DNA of 34,288 nt from Candidatus Woesearchaeota archaeon (GTDB lineage Archaea; Nanobdellota; Nanobdellia; Woesearchaeales; JAGVYF01), in assembly GCA_016211195.1 (NCBI GenBank), contig JACQSS010000003.1, positions 1-34,288 on the forward strand. The letters are read 5' to 3'. The notes under the pieces were generated by a model. That model did not search any database, had not been told where the DNA came from, and worked only from the letters and a program-made list of their open reading frames with translations. This document shows, piece by piece, positions 1 to 8,195 of this stretch. The position numbers were made by a program, and so were the translations under genes. Numbering within the stretch: the stretch's first letter is position 1; each line of letters starts with the position of its first letter.

Positions 1-139
1 CCATCAATTATGTGAGCATTGGCTTCCTTCTCTTGCAAGCAAAAAGGGGATTCCAAGAGGAATTTTTGCCATTAACAGGCAAAAGCACATGCGAACCGAT
101 GGCCACGGAGCGCAAGCGGAGGAACTTTTCAATGGGACC
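1..139 (+). repeat. Structured repeat type A, copy A1 (5' end outside window)
   Basis: The sequence matches three other places in the window (18843-18993, and the reverse complements of 23625-23776 and 34152-34288). Conserved parts in order are GCCATCAATT..GTGAGC, a GGGGATTCC-AAGA-GGAAT hairpin followed by TTTTTGCC, GCGAACCGATGGCCA, AGCGCAAGCGGA and GGAACTTTTCAA. The right arm GATGGCCA..GAACTTTTCA is the complement of the left arm seen in complete copies (TGAAAAGTTC..TGGCCATC). Here the window starts inside the left arm, so only the 3' outer strand is present. It lies directly downstream of secE, where spt5/nusG is often found in archaea. ORF 12..350 is only a translation of this repeat. Confidence 0.85.
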
Positions 140-143
140 CGGC

Positions 144-368
144 TTACCCACCCATTACCGTTCCTTTGAGCAGCGTCACAATAAGCATCACGAGAAATCC
201 TATGAGACCAATAAAGAGCATCCCTGCGCCAGCAACCTTGACAACGGTTTTGAATTCCTCACCCGTTGGTTTCTTGGTTACTGTCAGGACACGTTTGCAT
301 TCAACAATGAAGGATTTGAACAGGACAACATATGCCTGCCAGCCTGTTGAGGTCGTTTGTCCGTCCAT
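144..368 (-). CDS. secE: Protein translocase subunit SecE (Sss1/Sec61-gamma family)
   Basis: Small single-pass subunit of the SecYEG/Sec61 protein-conducting channel in the cytoplasmic membrane. The 74-residue product has the family layout: a short amphipathic helix (FKSFIVECKRVLTVTKKPT, about residues 17-36) with the usual R-x-x-x-x-x-K-P-x-x-E stretch, then one C-terminal membrane segment (GMLFIGLIGFLVMLIVTLL). The ORF could start upstream at 407, inside ftsZ, but ATG at 368 is preferred because GGAG lies 4 bases upstream and the length then fits the family. It follows ftsZ with a 31-base gap on the same strand, and the ftsZ-secE order is common in archaea. The gene ends five bases before repeat A1. 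Confidence 0.92.
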   Translation of the reverse strand: MDGQTTSTGWQAYVVLFKSFIVECKRVLTVTKKPTGEEFKTVVKVAGAGMLFIGLIGFLVMLIVTLLKGTVMGG

Positions 369-399
369 GGTCTCCAAAAAACGGGGTTCACATATAAAT

Positions 400-1533
400 C
401 TATTCAATAAATTCTATCCCGAGCTCGTTCTCGATTTCTTTCTTTTTCTTCTCGCCGACTTTCCTTGTTGGTCCGAAGATCTGTGACGAATTGACACCCG
501 TCACAATAAGCATGGCCCGAATGGTATGGTCAAGGTCTTCATATATCTGCGCGCCCCAGATGACGTTCGCATCCTCATCGAGCTTTGATGAGACTGCTTC
601 AACGACTTGACGCGCTTCCTCGAGCGTCATATCTGGCCCGCCAGCCACATTAATCAGTGCACCATTTGCCCCGGTAATATCAACGTCAAGCAAAGGATTT
701 TCCAGTGCACGCTGGACAGCTTCTGTGGCACGCTGCTGGGAATCTGACTCACCGACACCGATAAGTGCAACGCCACCGTTCCCCATGACGGTCTTGATGT
801 CTGCAAAATCAAGGTTCACAAGTCCGGTCTTTGTAACCATTTCTGCAATGCCTTTCACTGCATTGGTGAGAATCTCGTCCGCCACCTTGAACGCAGTGTT
901 TAGGGGCAACTCTGGCGCAATCTGCAGGAGCTTATCATTCGGGATAACGATCAAGGTATCGGTTAATTGCTCGAGCCGTTCCAACCCATATAATGCATTC
1001 TGGTAGCGACGGTGACCTTCCATGTTAAACGGCATCGTCACGATAGCGACTGTCAAAGCACCCATTTTCTTTGCGATGTCTGCAACGACCGGGGCAGACC
1101 CCGTCCCGGTGCCGCCGCCCAGCCCACAGGTGATGAATATCATGTCAGAACCAGCAAGCGCCTGCTTGATTTCCTGTTCGCTTTCGCGTGCAGCTTCTTC
1201 ACCCACTTTGGGGATGCTGCCAGCGCCAAGACCTTTTGTGATATTCTTTCCGATGAGAATTTTTTTGGTTGCGTTGGTGTACAGCAAGTCCTGTGCATCG
1301 GTGTTGATGGCTACAGTCTCTGCCCCTTTCACACCGACTTCAGTAATGCGGTTGATGGTATTATTACCACCGCCGCCGCAGCCAATCACTTTTATGGTCG
1401 CCAGCTGCTTTGACAGCAATGCTTCGAGTTCTGCATCTATGTCATGGTTGCTTGTCTGTTTGACCTGCTTGGCCAGCTGCATCTCGCTTTCAGAAACAGC
1501 CTTTATCTGCGGCTTTTGCTCCACGTCGCCCAC
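400..1533 (-). CDS. ftsZ: Cell division GTPase FtsZ
   Basis: Tubulin-fold GTPase that polymerises into the cytokinetic ring. The 377-residue product carries the N-terminal nucleotide-binding stretch (IKVIGCGGGGNNTINRI, residues 47-63), the tubulin/FtsZ signature GGGTGTG (139-145), the MPFNMEG loop (167-173) and the T7 catalytic loop NLDFAD (240-245) needed to hydrolyse GTP in the neighbouring subunit. The acidic and basic C-terminal tail is short, as in archaeal FtsZ. The start at 1533 is GTG; a later in-frame start near residue 18 is possible because the first 45 residues are poorly conserved and charged. A TTTATATA box lies 29-36 bases upstream. It is probably co-transcribed with secE. Confidence 0.96.
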   Translation of the reverse strand: MGDVEQKPQIKAVSESEMQLAKQVKQTSNHDIDAELEALLSKQLATIKVIGCGGGGNNTINRITEVGVKGAETVAINTDAQDLLYTNATKKILIGKNITKGLGAGSIPKVGEEAARESEQEIKQALAGSDMIFITCGLGGGTGTGSAPVVADIAKKMGALTVAIVTMPFNMEGHRRYQNALYGLERLEQLTDTLIVIPNDKLLQIAPELPLNTAFKVADEILTNAVKGIAEMVTKTGLVNLDFADIKTVMGNGGVALIGVGESDSQQRATEAVQRALENPLLDVDITGANGALINVAGGPDMTLEEARQVVEAVSSKLDEDANVIWGAQIYEDLDHTIRAMLIVTGVNSSQIFGPTRKVGEKKKKEIENELGIEFIE

Positions 1534-1561
1534 CTCACAGTTGCGGCCTAGGGAACGGTTC

Positions 1562-1569
1562 TATATAAA
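1562..1569 (-). promoter_or_regulatory. TATA box (BoxA) for ftsZ-secE
   Basis: TTTATATA on the minus strand, a match to the archaeal BoxA consensus. Its centre is 32 bases upstream of the ftsZ GTG, which would give a leader of only a few bases. Confidence 0.6.
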
Positions 1570-1607
1570 GATTTGGATGAGTGATTTTCGAGTATTTTGT
1601 ATCAACA

Positions 1608-1615
1608 TTTAAAAC
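1608..1615 (+). promoter_or_regulatory. TATA box for the radical SAM gene
   Basis: CATTTAAAAC on the plus strand, centred 26 bases before ATG 1638. This spacing predicts a leaderless transcript beginning at that ATG and argues against the upstream GTG at 1581 used by the ORF track. Confidence 0.55.
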
Positions 1616-1637
1616 GGAACCCGCTCCCCCAGAGCCC

Positions 1638-2729
1638 ATGCATTACCACCTAATCATGACAGAACGGTGCAATATGCAGTGCCGGTATTGCTATGGGAAG
1701 TCTATGCATGAAGAGGACAATGCATTGAACAAGTTCACTTTCTCATTGTCACCTAAGCAGCACTTTTCTGTTCCGCTCGAGAAGCTGGCAGCCTTCCTCG
1801 CCAAAGATCCAAACCCGGTGTTAATTTTCTATGGAGGTGAACCCCTTCTGCAGCCAAAAAAAATTCACCAGATTATGGGTAGGTTTGATGTGCCGTACCG
1901 GATGCAGACAAATGGTCTCCTGTTGCACACATTGCCGCCGCAGTACCTGAACAGAATAACAAAAATCATTATTTCTATCGATGGAGATAGAGACAGAACA
2001 GATTACAATAGGGGCAAGGGAACATATGAGACCATCATCCACAACATGAAAAGAGCACGGGACAACGGATACAGAGGAGAGCTTATTGCACGGATGACTA
2101 TTTCCGGATTTCCGGATGTTGACAAACAAGTCATGCATTTATTCGACGCTGGCTTTGACGCAGTGCATTGGCAGCTTGACGCGGGCTTCTATAAGGCAGA
2201 CTATAGCATTGGTTTTGCGCCATTTGCCAACGAATACAACAGTGCAGTCAGCCGGCTTGTCAGTGAGTGGATGACCCACATGAGGAATGGCCGTATCCTG
2301 CTCATCTATCCGTTTGTTGGCATTGTTGCATCCTTACTCTCCGGAGAGAAAACAAAACTGCGTTGTGGTGCTGGGCACAGCGGTTATGCAATCGGGACTG
2401 ATGGAACCATCTTCGCCTGCCCGATCATGAACGGGTTTCAGGAATTCATTGCAGGGACACTAGACGATTCCTCACTACGCACCTTTGACGTAGAGGGCAA
2501 CTGTGAAACCTGCGACATCAGGGATGTTTGTGGTGGCCGGTGCCTCTACTGGCAAGCTGCGCAGTTATGGCCTGATGAAGGAAACAAGCTCATCTGCCAG
2601 ACAATCCGTCACCTTATTCATGAACTGGAGGCAAGAATACCAGAGATACGGACGCTCATCAATACGGGTATGATTGCCCCCGAGACATTCTCTTATGAAA
2701 AGTACTTCGGACCGGAAATTATTCCATAA
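1638..2729 (+). CDS. Radical SAM/SPASM protein, AF0577-like putative peptide modifier
   Basis: Radical S-adenosylmethionine enzyme. The N-terminus has the CxxxCxxC cluster motif (CNMQCRYC, residues 11-18), which binds the SAM-cleaving [4Fe-4S] cluster, followed by IFYGGEP. The C-terminus has a Cys-rich SPASM-type region (CGAG.., TIFACPIMNG, CETCDIRDVCGGRCLYW) expected to hold auxiliary clusters. This layout and the opening MHYHLIMTERCN recall the archaeal AF0577 family, which is predicted to modify peptides; the substrate is unknown. The ATG at 1638 is chosen over GTG 1581 because a TATA box is centred 26 bases upstream and the Cys motif then lies 11 residues from the start, as usual. No obvious precursor peptide gene was seen beside it. 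The downstream TraB-like gene starts 31 bases later. Confidence 0.85.
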   Translation: MHYHLIMTERCNMQCRYCYGKSMHEEDNALNKFTFSLSPKQHFSVPLEKLAAFLAKDPNPVLIFYGGEPLLQPKKIHQIMGRFDVPYRMQTNGLLLHTLPPQYLNRITKIIISIDGDRDRTDYNRGKGTYETIIHNMKRARDNGYRGELIARMTISGFPDVDKQVMHLFDAGFDAVHWQLDAGFYKADYSIGFAPFANEYNSAVSRLVSEWMTHMRNGRILLIYPFVGIVASLLSGEKTKLRCGAGHSGYAIGTDGTIFACPIMNGFQEFIAGTLDDSSLRTFDVEGNCETCDIRDVCGGRCLYWQAAQLWPDEGNKLICQTIRHLIHELEARIPEIRTLINTGMIAPETFSYEKYFGPEIIP

Positions 2730-2731
2730 CT

Positions 2732-2739
2732 CTTATAAG
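2732..2739 (+). promoter_or_regulatory. TATA-like box for the TraB-like gene
   Basis: CTTATAAG, centred 26 bases before ATG 2761. It supports a leaderless transcript from that ATG. Confidence 0.45.
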
Positions 2740-2760
2740 AAGCGACAGTACGACAGAGAG

Positions 2761-3327
2761 ATGCTTCTCATTGGCGTCGCCCATATAGATCGGCAGGAGT
2801 TACAGGCAGTAAAATCCCTTATGCCTGAACAGGGTACCGTCGGACTGGAGTTACCTGAAGATTACAAACAAAAAGCATATCTTGGCATCACTACTTTTTT
2901 TTCAGAGTTGGCATCTTATCTGGAATGCAGGGACCAGCCCATCGTCACCCTTGATAATGCATTATTACTTGACAGGGGATATGCTCTTGGCGGAGCACGC
3001 AATGTCCTTGCTGGAAAATTAACACCGCAGTTTATTGACTATAAGATACGAGACCTTGAGCATCTCGCAACAGGGTACGGGGCCCCAGAAGTAGTAGCCA
3101 GCGCTTCTTTCCAGCTTTATCGTTTTCGGGCAATCCGTGATGTATTGCTATCTGGCCGCAATCTTGAACAGATCAATCGGGAATGGGAAGATATCAATGC
3201 CCAGCGCGACGCTTATATGCTGAAAAGGATTCGGGCGCTTAGACCACCCGTTATTATTATGGGTCATGCGCATGCAGCCAAGCTTGAAGCACTTCTTCCA
3301 GAGTATGTTCGAACCAAGCCTTTTTAA
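2761..3327 (+). CDS. TraB/TIKI-like protein (divergent, short)
   Basis: The 188-residue product resembles the TraB/PrgY/TIKI superfamily. It opens with MLLIGVAHID (family G-T-x-H motif, here GVAH), has an acidic GLELPEDY after the second strand, and ends with IIMGHAHAAKLEALL, which corresponds to the conserved late G-x-x-H segment. The family includes metal-dependent proteases (TIKI) and pheromone-shutdown proteins; the biochemical role of the archaeal members is unsettled. The central helical region is shorter than in the other TraB copy at 17229-17939. The start at 2761 is preferred to 2674 because a TATA-like box is centred 26 bases upstream and the upstream codons overlap the radical SAM gene. 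No membrane segment is seen. Confidence 0.65.
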   Translation: MLLIGVAHIDRQELQAVKSLMPEQGTVGLELPEDYKQKAYLGITTFFSELASYLECRDQPIVTLDNALLLDRGYALGGARNVLAGKLTPQFIDYKIRDLEHLATGYGAPEVVASASFQLYRFRAIRDVLLSGRNLEQINREWEDINAQRDAYMLKRIRALRPPVIIMGHAHAAKLEALLPEYVRTKPF

Positions 3328-3328
3328 A
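3320..3328 (+). promoter_or_regulatory. TATA box for the methylthiotransferase gene
   Basis: CTTTTTAAA spanning the TraB-like stop codon, centred about 26 bases before ATG 3351. This suggests an independent leaderless transcript. Confidence 0.45.
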
Positions 3329-3350
3329 CTGCCTGACGCCACCAGACCAT

Positions 3351-4628
3351 ATGACTACAGTTTCTATCCTCACGCAGGGTTGCAGCGCGAATGCTGCTGA
3401 ATCAGAGATGATGGCTGGCTTGCTCAAAAAGGCAGGATTTACCCTTGACAAAAGGGAGCTGGCTGACATTGTGCTGGTTAATGTCTGCACGGTAAAAGGG
3501 GAAACCACAGCCCTTAAAGCAATTCGGAAAATCAAGGAAAGAGACCCAACGAAAAAAGTAGTCATTGCGGGCTGTGTCACTCAACGCTTGCTGACCAAAA
3601 TCAGGGAAATTGATGAGGGTGCCGGCATCATCAACACGCATAATGTCCACAACGTGGTCAGCATTGTCGAGGAAACAGTGCATGACACGCCATTAACGGC
3701 ACTATCACGCGAGCCAGAGGTAAAGATAGGCCTGCCTCGCGTGCAGAAGAACCCGGTCATTGGTATTATCCCGATTTTGAACAGCTGTGCCAGCCATTGC
3801 ACGTTCTGCTCAACCAAGCTGGTGAAAGGAAAATTGCTTTCTTATCCAAAAGAAGCGATCATTGCAGAGGCGAGACGGATGATTGCCAAGGGGTGCAAGG
3901 AACTCTGGGTAACAAGCCAGGACAATGGCGCATATATGCTCGACAAAGGACAGCATGAACTGCCTGCGCTGCTTGAAGAGCTCTGCGCGCTGCAAGGTGA
4001 TTTCAAGATACGATTGGGGATGACTAACCCAACGCATGTTATCAAGATGGTACATCCCCTCATTAAGGCCTATAAGGATCCGCATATGTTCCAGTTCTTG
4101 CATATCCCGATCCAGGCTGGCAATGACCGCATCCTCGAGCTGATGAAACGGGAGAACACAGTAGAAGAATATCTGAGCATCATCGACACATTCAAGAAAG
4201 CATTTCCCGGGATGACGATTGCCACCGATATCATTACAGGGTTCCCCACTGAAACTGAAAAAGAATTCCTTGATACAGTTGACCTTATCCGAAAGACTAT
4301 GCCGGATATTGTCAATATCTCACGATACAGGCCACGATATGGGACACTGGCAGCACGCATGGAGCAGGTACCGGGCGATGAAACAAAACGCCGCAGCAGA
4401 TTATTAACCACCATCTGCAACAACGTCAGTCAGTTACGGAATGAAACATGGCTCGGATGGCAGGGTGACATCCTTATTGATGAACAAGGCAAGGACGGCA
4501 CATGGATTGGCCGTAATTTTGCGTACAAACAAGTGATTGTCCAAGGCACATTTTCTCTAGGCGAGAAAGTGCCGGGAAAAGTCACAAAAGTGACGCCGTG
4601 GGACCTGCATGCTGTTACGGATTCTTGA
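3351..4628 (+). CDS. tRNA t6A37 methylthiotransferase (MtaB/CDKAL1 type)
   Basis: Radical SAM enzyme predicted to add a methylthio group at C2 of N6-threonylcarbamoyladenosine 37 in tRNAs reading ANN codons. The 425-residue product has all three domains: an N-terminal UPF0004 domain with its three cluster Cys (C11 in QGCSAN, C46 in NVCTVK, C75 in AGCVTQ), the radical SAM core with CxxxCxxC (C146, C150, C153), and a C-terminal TRAM-like region (about 365-425). Archaea use this branch rather than MiaB, so the t6A substrate is the family expectation. Its 3' end overlaps the convergent phosphoesterase-like gene by 14 bases. All expected ligands are present. Confidence 0.92.
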   Translation: MTTVSILTQGCSANAAESEMMAGLLKKAGFTLDKRELADIVLVNVCTVKGETTALKAIRKIKERDPTKKVVIAGCVTQRLLTKIREIDEGAGIINTHNVHNVVSIVEETVHDTPLTALSREPEVKIGLPRVQKNPVIGIIPILNSCASHCTFCSTKLVKGKLLSYPKEAIIAEARRMIAKGCKELWVTSQDNGAYMLDKGQHELPALLEELCALQGDFKIRLGMTNPTHVIKMVHPLIKAYKDPHMFQFLHIPIQAGNDRILELMKRENTVEEYLSIIDTFKKAFPGMTIATDIITGFPTETEKEFLDTVDLIRKTMPDIVNISRYRPRYGTLAARMEQVPGDETKRRSRLLTTICNNVSQLRNETWLGWQGDILIDEQGKDGTWIGRNFAYKQVIVQGTFSLGEKVPGKVTKVTPWDLHAVTDS

Positions 4629-5715
4629 TTTTATCCAACAGGCCGCCGACACACGGACGCTCATCAAGGCCATGTTCTCCACGAAGATATTTCTTCATGA
4701 GGGTGGCGCTGGCGAGTCCTTGTGCCTTGTCAGTAATGCGGTAGAAATCGGCGCAGACAAGGTCCTTCTCCTCAATATCGAGGACGCAGAATTCGCCGCC
4801 ACGTGACCCGTATGCTTCGCCCAGCGAACCCGGATAGATAGTGACCGTTGACGCATTATGCATTGATGCGCCAACTGCATTATTAGCCAAGCCAGTGAGC
4901 ACCAATGCAGGCTCACGTTCAGTGAGATAATCCTCAAGCGCATCTGTCTTCAACTGGTCTGTTCCAGGGAGACTTGTCTTGCAATCTGGTGGTGTATAGG
5001 AAACGACGATGTCTGGTTTCTGCTGCAGAAAAAATGCGACTGCTTCAGACAAATAGAGACCGCTTTCCAGCTGCTGTTCAACATATGGTACGAGGAGTCC
5101 TGCAGGAATGTGCTGAGGCTTGAAATGGGACGAACCATACCCCGCAATTTTCATGTCTGCGCAGGTGACCCCCTTTAAGTGTAGATTCTTCTCACAGAGG
5201 ATATCAAAAAACGGCAGTCCATCGAAATTACCCGGAAGAGTATACACTGCCCCGGGAAAAGCAGATAAGGCTTGCGCAAACTTTTCATATTGTGCCTGCA
5301 TCGTTGTGAATGCTTCCTTCAGCAACTCCCGAGGATTAACGGTGTGCAGGCCCATCTCAAATCCTTTCTGTACCATGCGTGCAGTATTACGCACTGCCGC
5401 GTCTTTTATACCAAGGTCAACGAGGATGCCATCAGCCAGCGCCTTGAGGTGGACTTGAGGATTGAATGGACCGCCCTGAGCCACTTCGCGCGCCTTGCGC
5501 TGTACCTCAGGGGACCCGGACTGAAGTAGCTCCATGACACTGCCTTGAAAAACACCATGATTCATGAGTTGCTTTGTCTTCTCATCAGGCAGGACCTCCT
5601 TAGTGACACTGCCCGTTACGATGGAAAGGTCAGGTGATGTTTTTTTGGCATACTCACACAAAAGGGAAAGCATTTCAAAATCTTCGAAGACATTAGCGGC
5701 ATACAAGAGTTTCAT
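4615..5715 (-). CDS. Metallophosphoesterase-fold protein lacking the metal ligands
   Basis: The 366-residue product follows the order of calcineurin-like phosphoesterases of the archaeal YfcE type, but most metal-binding motifs are altered. The opening D-x-H becomes A-N-V (MKLLYAANVFED). The GN(H/C)D motif is LPGNFDG. The THTPP motif becomes SYTPPD. The G-H-x-H motif becomes TGLANNA, while the following PGSLGE loop is kept. This suggests a non-catalytic binding or scaffold protein; another metal arrangement cannot be excluded. ATG at 5715 is chosen over 5769 because GGTGA lies a few bases upstream and the product then opens at the expected first strand. A T/A-rich TATA-like stretch lies near 5750. 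The 3' end overlaps the convergent methylthiotransferase gene by 14 bases. Confidence 0.7.
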   Translation of the reverse strand: MKLLYAANVFEDFEMLSLLCEYAKKTSPDLSIVTGSVTKEVLPDEKTKQLMNHGVFQGSVMELLQSGSPEVQRKAREVAQGGPFNPQVHLKALADGILVDLGIKDAAVRNTARMVQKGFEMGLHTVNPRELLKEAFTTMQAQYEKFAQALSAFPGAVYTLPGNFDGLPFFDILCEKNLHLKGVTCADMKIAGYGSSHFKPQHIPAGLLVPYVEQQLESGLYLSEAVAFFLQQKPDIVVSYTPPDCKTSLPGTDQLKTDALEDYLTEREPALVLTGLANNAVGASMHNASTVTIYPGSLGEAYGSRGGEFCVLDIEEKDLVCADFYRITDKAQGLASATLMKKYLRGEHGLDERPCVGGLLDKIKNP

Positions 5716-5833
5716 GGTTTCACCAACTGCCGTCAACAGCCCCCATTTTTTAAATGTTTGTAGCGGCAAAAACGTAAATCATGGGAGGTAGCTTTATAGA
5801 GGACCACTCTAAAAGGCACTCTGGTTACCTAGA

Positions 5834-6304
5834 ATGAAGACCATCGCAAAAACACTGGGCATTGCGACACTGGCACTGACCTTGCACGGATGCGCATCTG
5901 AGCAGCCACGGAACGAGACGTTCAGCGAGTATAACCAGACAGTAAAGGCGTCTCCCCTGCCAGAGGGGCGAGTGACATTAGTTGGAAAAATTGTCAAAGT
6001 GCAAATCGGCAGCATCCCCGTGGGGGCAGGCAATTGGGGTGTAAATCATGAGTTTGAATATGTCATGATGCAAGACAGCGAAGGGAAGATGCACACTTTG
6101 CTGTACCCATACACAAAGGCCATCGTGGAACAAGAAGCAACAGTCACGTACCAGCCATTGCACGGCGGCATAAGCAGCGTCGATTTTATCCAGCAGTTTG
6201 CACCGCCAGGATATGATTATGGTGATAGACACTATCACTCCATCGGCAATGTGATGCTCGAAGCAGATGGCATCATCGCAAAGAATGGGATAACGTACAA
6301 GTGA
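5834..6304 (+). CDS. Small lipoprotein of unknown function
   Basis: The 156-residue product begins with a typical lipoprotein signal: MKTIAKTL, a hydrophobic core (GIATLALTL) and lipobox LHGC with the lipid-bearing Cys at residue 20. The mature part, rich in Gly, Tyr and Val (IGSIPVGAGNWGVNHEFEYVMMQD), looks like a small beta-rich domain with a conserved-looking PLHGG loop. I do not recognise the family. A TTTATAG box at 5793-5799 lies about 38 bases upstream. It converges on the HTH/zinc gene with a single base between stop codons. Likely anchored to the outer face of the membrane. Confidence 0.7.
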   Translation: MKTIAKTLGIATLALTLHGCASEQPRNETFSEYNQTVKASPLPEGRVTLVGKIVKVQIGSIPVGAGNWGVNHEFEYVMMQDSEGKMHTLLYPYTKAIVEQEATVTYQPLHGGISSVDFIQQFAPPGYDYGDRHYHSIGNVMLEADGIIAKNGITYK

Positions 6305-6305
6305 G

Positions 6306-6680
6306 TCACAATCTCCACTGCGCAAGCTCATCACTGCGTAGCCCGAGATAGCACCCTTTGCACATGAAGAGCTGGTCCTCCCAGAGGATGCCTGCCTCAC
6401 GCTTTGCGTAGCGCTTGCAACGTACGCATTTGAATCCTTCCTGCAGCGCACTCGCGAACAACGTATCCATCGTCGTGGTGGCAGTGACGAATTGAGCCAG
6501 AGGTTTCATATTCGAGCTTTGTGATTCGGTACGCTGTGCCTCCTCCAGATACTGCTTCACGGTCTCTTCCTGTACCCCGAGTTGCTGGGCAATGCCGTGG
6601 AGAGGGACCCCAGATTTCTGCAGGGCACATGCGATGTCCAGGCGCTTTTTCTTTTCACGGTGCACAAAATTATCCTTCAT
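6306..6680 (-). CDS. Small HTH plus zinc-knuckle protein, last gene of the surface operon
   Basis: The 124-residue product has an N-terminal helix-turn-helix (GVPLHGIAQQLGVQEETVKQYL, about residues 24-45) resembling sigma-region-4-like folds, and a C-terminal CxxC..CxxC pair (CVRC..CKGC, about residues 85-110) likely to bind one zinc. This is a likely DNA-binding protein and could regulate the operon it closes, though that is inference. Its ATG lies 11 bases inside the end of the preceding anchored-protein gene, so translation is probably coupled. Confidence 0.65.
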   Translation of the reverse strand: MKDNFVHREKKKRLDIACALQKSGVPLHGIAQQLGVQEETVKQYLEEAQRTESQSSNMKPLAQFVTATTTMDTLFASALQEGFKCVRCKRYAKREAGILWEDQLFMCKGCYLGLRSDELAQWRL

Positions 6681-7554
6681 TGAATGCTACCTCCGGCCTG
6701 CTGCAGAGTCGGGGCAAGCGCACCTTCTCTTCCCACGGAATAATGCATCGATACCTGCCGCAATCAAAAATAATCTCTTTTGTGACAGGAAGCTTCTGCG
6801 GAAGACCGAGTATCGCACAGCCAACCTGTAAATCATCATCAGAGAAAGTCATCGGATACTGGAATTGGAACATGAACTGGCCCGATAGCAATTGAATCTG
6901 AAGAGGAAGCTGTATCTCTTTCCGTCGAATGGTCACATCAGGTACCAGCACATGCACACTTAACCCATCCACATCAGGAGCAAGCTGTTCAACATTCCTG
7001 ACAATGGATTTTCTCAGTTCTGTATCCGTTAGGTTCTTGCCCAACGATGCAAGGACAGCATCCCGCACAGCACCATCCAGTTGCTGCATGACCTCATGCG
7101 CAGCGAGAAGACTCTGCTGCAGCGGAAGAGATATTGTGATGACAAAACCCGGGATGGTCTTGCCACTGCTCCCTTTCCAGCGACCATCAAGGAAAATGCT
7201 GACATCTTTGCCTACCACTGCGCGAACCTGACTCAACTCACGTGCAAACGGCTCCTCACGCAGAAGGAGCTCTTCACATGCACCAAAGACATCACCCATA
7301 CCTGCTTCAATGGCCTTTTCGATGGTCAATTCATGCGCAACGCCCGGCAGAGCAGAAGAATAGCCGCCATTCTTTGCAAGCTGCTGCACCAGCACTTCTG
7401 CCTTTTGTGTCAGGCATTGATTAAATGCATTGGATAAATAGGGGAAAGAGGACGTCTTTTCCTGATAGAACGGCGCGAGCCAGAAAGAAAGAACAAGGGC
7501 GAACAGCAGAAAAACCAGAAGGAAAATGCTCTTGAAATAGCCGTGTGTGTTCAT
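6670..7554 (-). CDS. Membrane-anchored protein with CLxQ..QLAKxGG motif
   Basis: The 294-residue product has one N-terminal membrane segment (SIFLLVFLLFALVLSFWLAPF) followed by an exported domain. Just after the anchor comes a C-L-x-Q-(7)-Q-L-A-K-x-G-G motif, which recurs with identical spacing in the first gene of the operon (13184-15175). I do not recognise the family. The rest is mixed alpha/beta with several Cys that could form disulfides. ATG 7554 is preferred to the 7581 start of the ORF track because it forms an ATGA overlap with the upstream stop, as at the other junctions of this operon. Probably a paralogous or partner subunit of a surface complex. Confidence 0.65.
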   Translation of the reverse strand: MNTHGYFKSIFLLVFLLFALVLSFWLAPFYQEKTSSFPYLSNAFNQCLTQKAEVLVQQLAKNGGYSSALPGVAHELTIEKAIEAGMGDVFGACEELLLREEPFARELSQVRAVVGKDVSIFLDGRWKGSSGKTIPGFVITISLPLQQSLLAAHEVMQQLDGAVRDAVLASLGKNLTDTELRKSIVRNVEQLAPDVDGLSVHVLVPDVTIRRKEIQLPLQIQLLSGQFMFQFQYPMTFSDDDLQVGCAILGLPQKLPVTKEIIFDCGRYRCIIPWEEKVRLPRLCSRPEVAFNEG

Positions 7555-8195
7555 GGTGTGAGCAGATACGCTTTTTGCCACGCAAAGTAGGTCATCAGCA
7601 AGAGACCGGAGAGGACGAGTTCGGTAACTTCCGAGACAGAGGTCAGGCCAAGGGACAAGATAGAGACACTAGTGAAACAGACAATGCACCAGCCCAGCCG
7701 CTGGAGCACATGCTGTATTCTCTGCTGGTAAAACCATGCAATGCATTGCACATGCAGCGCAACAAGAAGGGTGACTGCGAGCGGAATCATGATCCCCACA
7801 ACAAGGAAAGCCAGTGTCAGGGAACTGACAGCAAGGGATGCATTAGCCACGAGGAAAGGAACAAGACGAGTAACAGCAGTGCTGCCCGCACTGAGCAGCA
7901 ATGCCATAAGGAGCGTAATAGCTATAACGAGCAGGGATGATCGACCGGCAAAGAAAGCAAATGTGGTCTTCTGCTTGCCCACTTCGGAAAAAAGCAGGGA
8001 CGTTGTCCATACCCAGAGAACAAGTGCTGCGCCCAACAGGAGCAGCGTGGCAAGTGCAGCACCAAAAAAAGAACCCTGCAGCACGGCATCAACCACATAT
8101 GCCTGATAGACGAGCATCAGGAGACCGAAACCAAAATAAAAGAGTGCATCGTAGAAAAAAGCATGCAGGAATACAGAACGTCGCTCAAAACGCAC
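7551..8195 (-). CDS. Multi-pass membrane protein (about six helices)
   Basis: The 214-residue product is mostly hydrophobic, with about six predicted membrane helices (for example LFYFGFGLLMLVYQAYVV, LVIAITLLMALLLSAG, IMIPLAVTLLVALHV). I recognise no family motif. The ORF track extends it to 8390, but those extra 65 codons overlap the previous gene and look unlike membrane protein. GTG at 8195 is chosen because it sits 11 bases inside the previous gene's end, preceded by GAGGTGGGC, in keeping with the operon's pattern. It may be the membrane platform for the exported partners encoded around it. Confidence 0.6.
   Translation of the reverse strand: MRFERRSVFLHAFFYDALFYFGFGLLMLVYQAYVVDAVLQGSFFGAALATLLLLGAALVLWVWTTSLLFSEVGKQKTTFAFFAGRSSLLVIAITLLMALLLSAGSTAVTRLVPFLVANASLAVSSLTLAFLVVGIMIPLAVTLLVALHVQCIAWFYQQRIQHVLQRLGWCIVCFTSVSILSLGLTSVSEVTELVLSGLLLMTYFAWQKAYLLTP

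Noticed and set aside
12-350. ORF of 112 residues at the left edge (MSIGFLLLQAKRG..)
   Set aside because: It is a translation of repeat A1 running antisense through secE; the same peptide start appears from A4 at the other window end.
1022-1612. 196-residue plus-strand ORF over ftsZ
   Set aside because: Shadow of the FtsZ frame; low-complexity Pro/Ser/Ala composition typical of an antisense frame.
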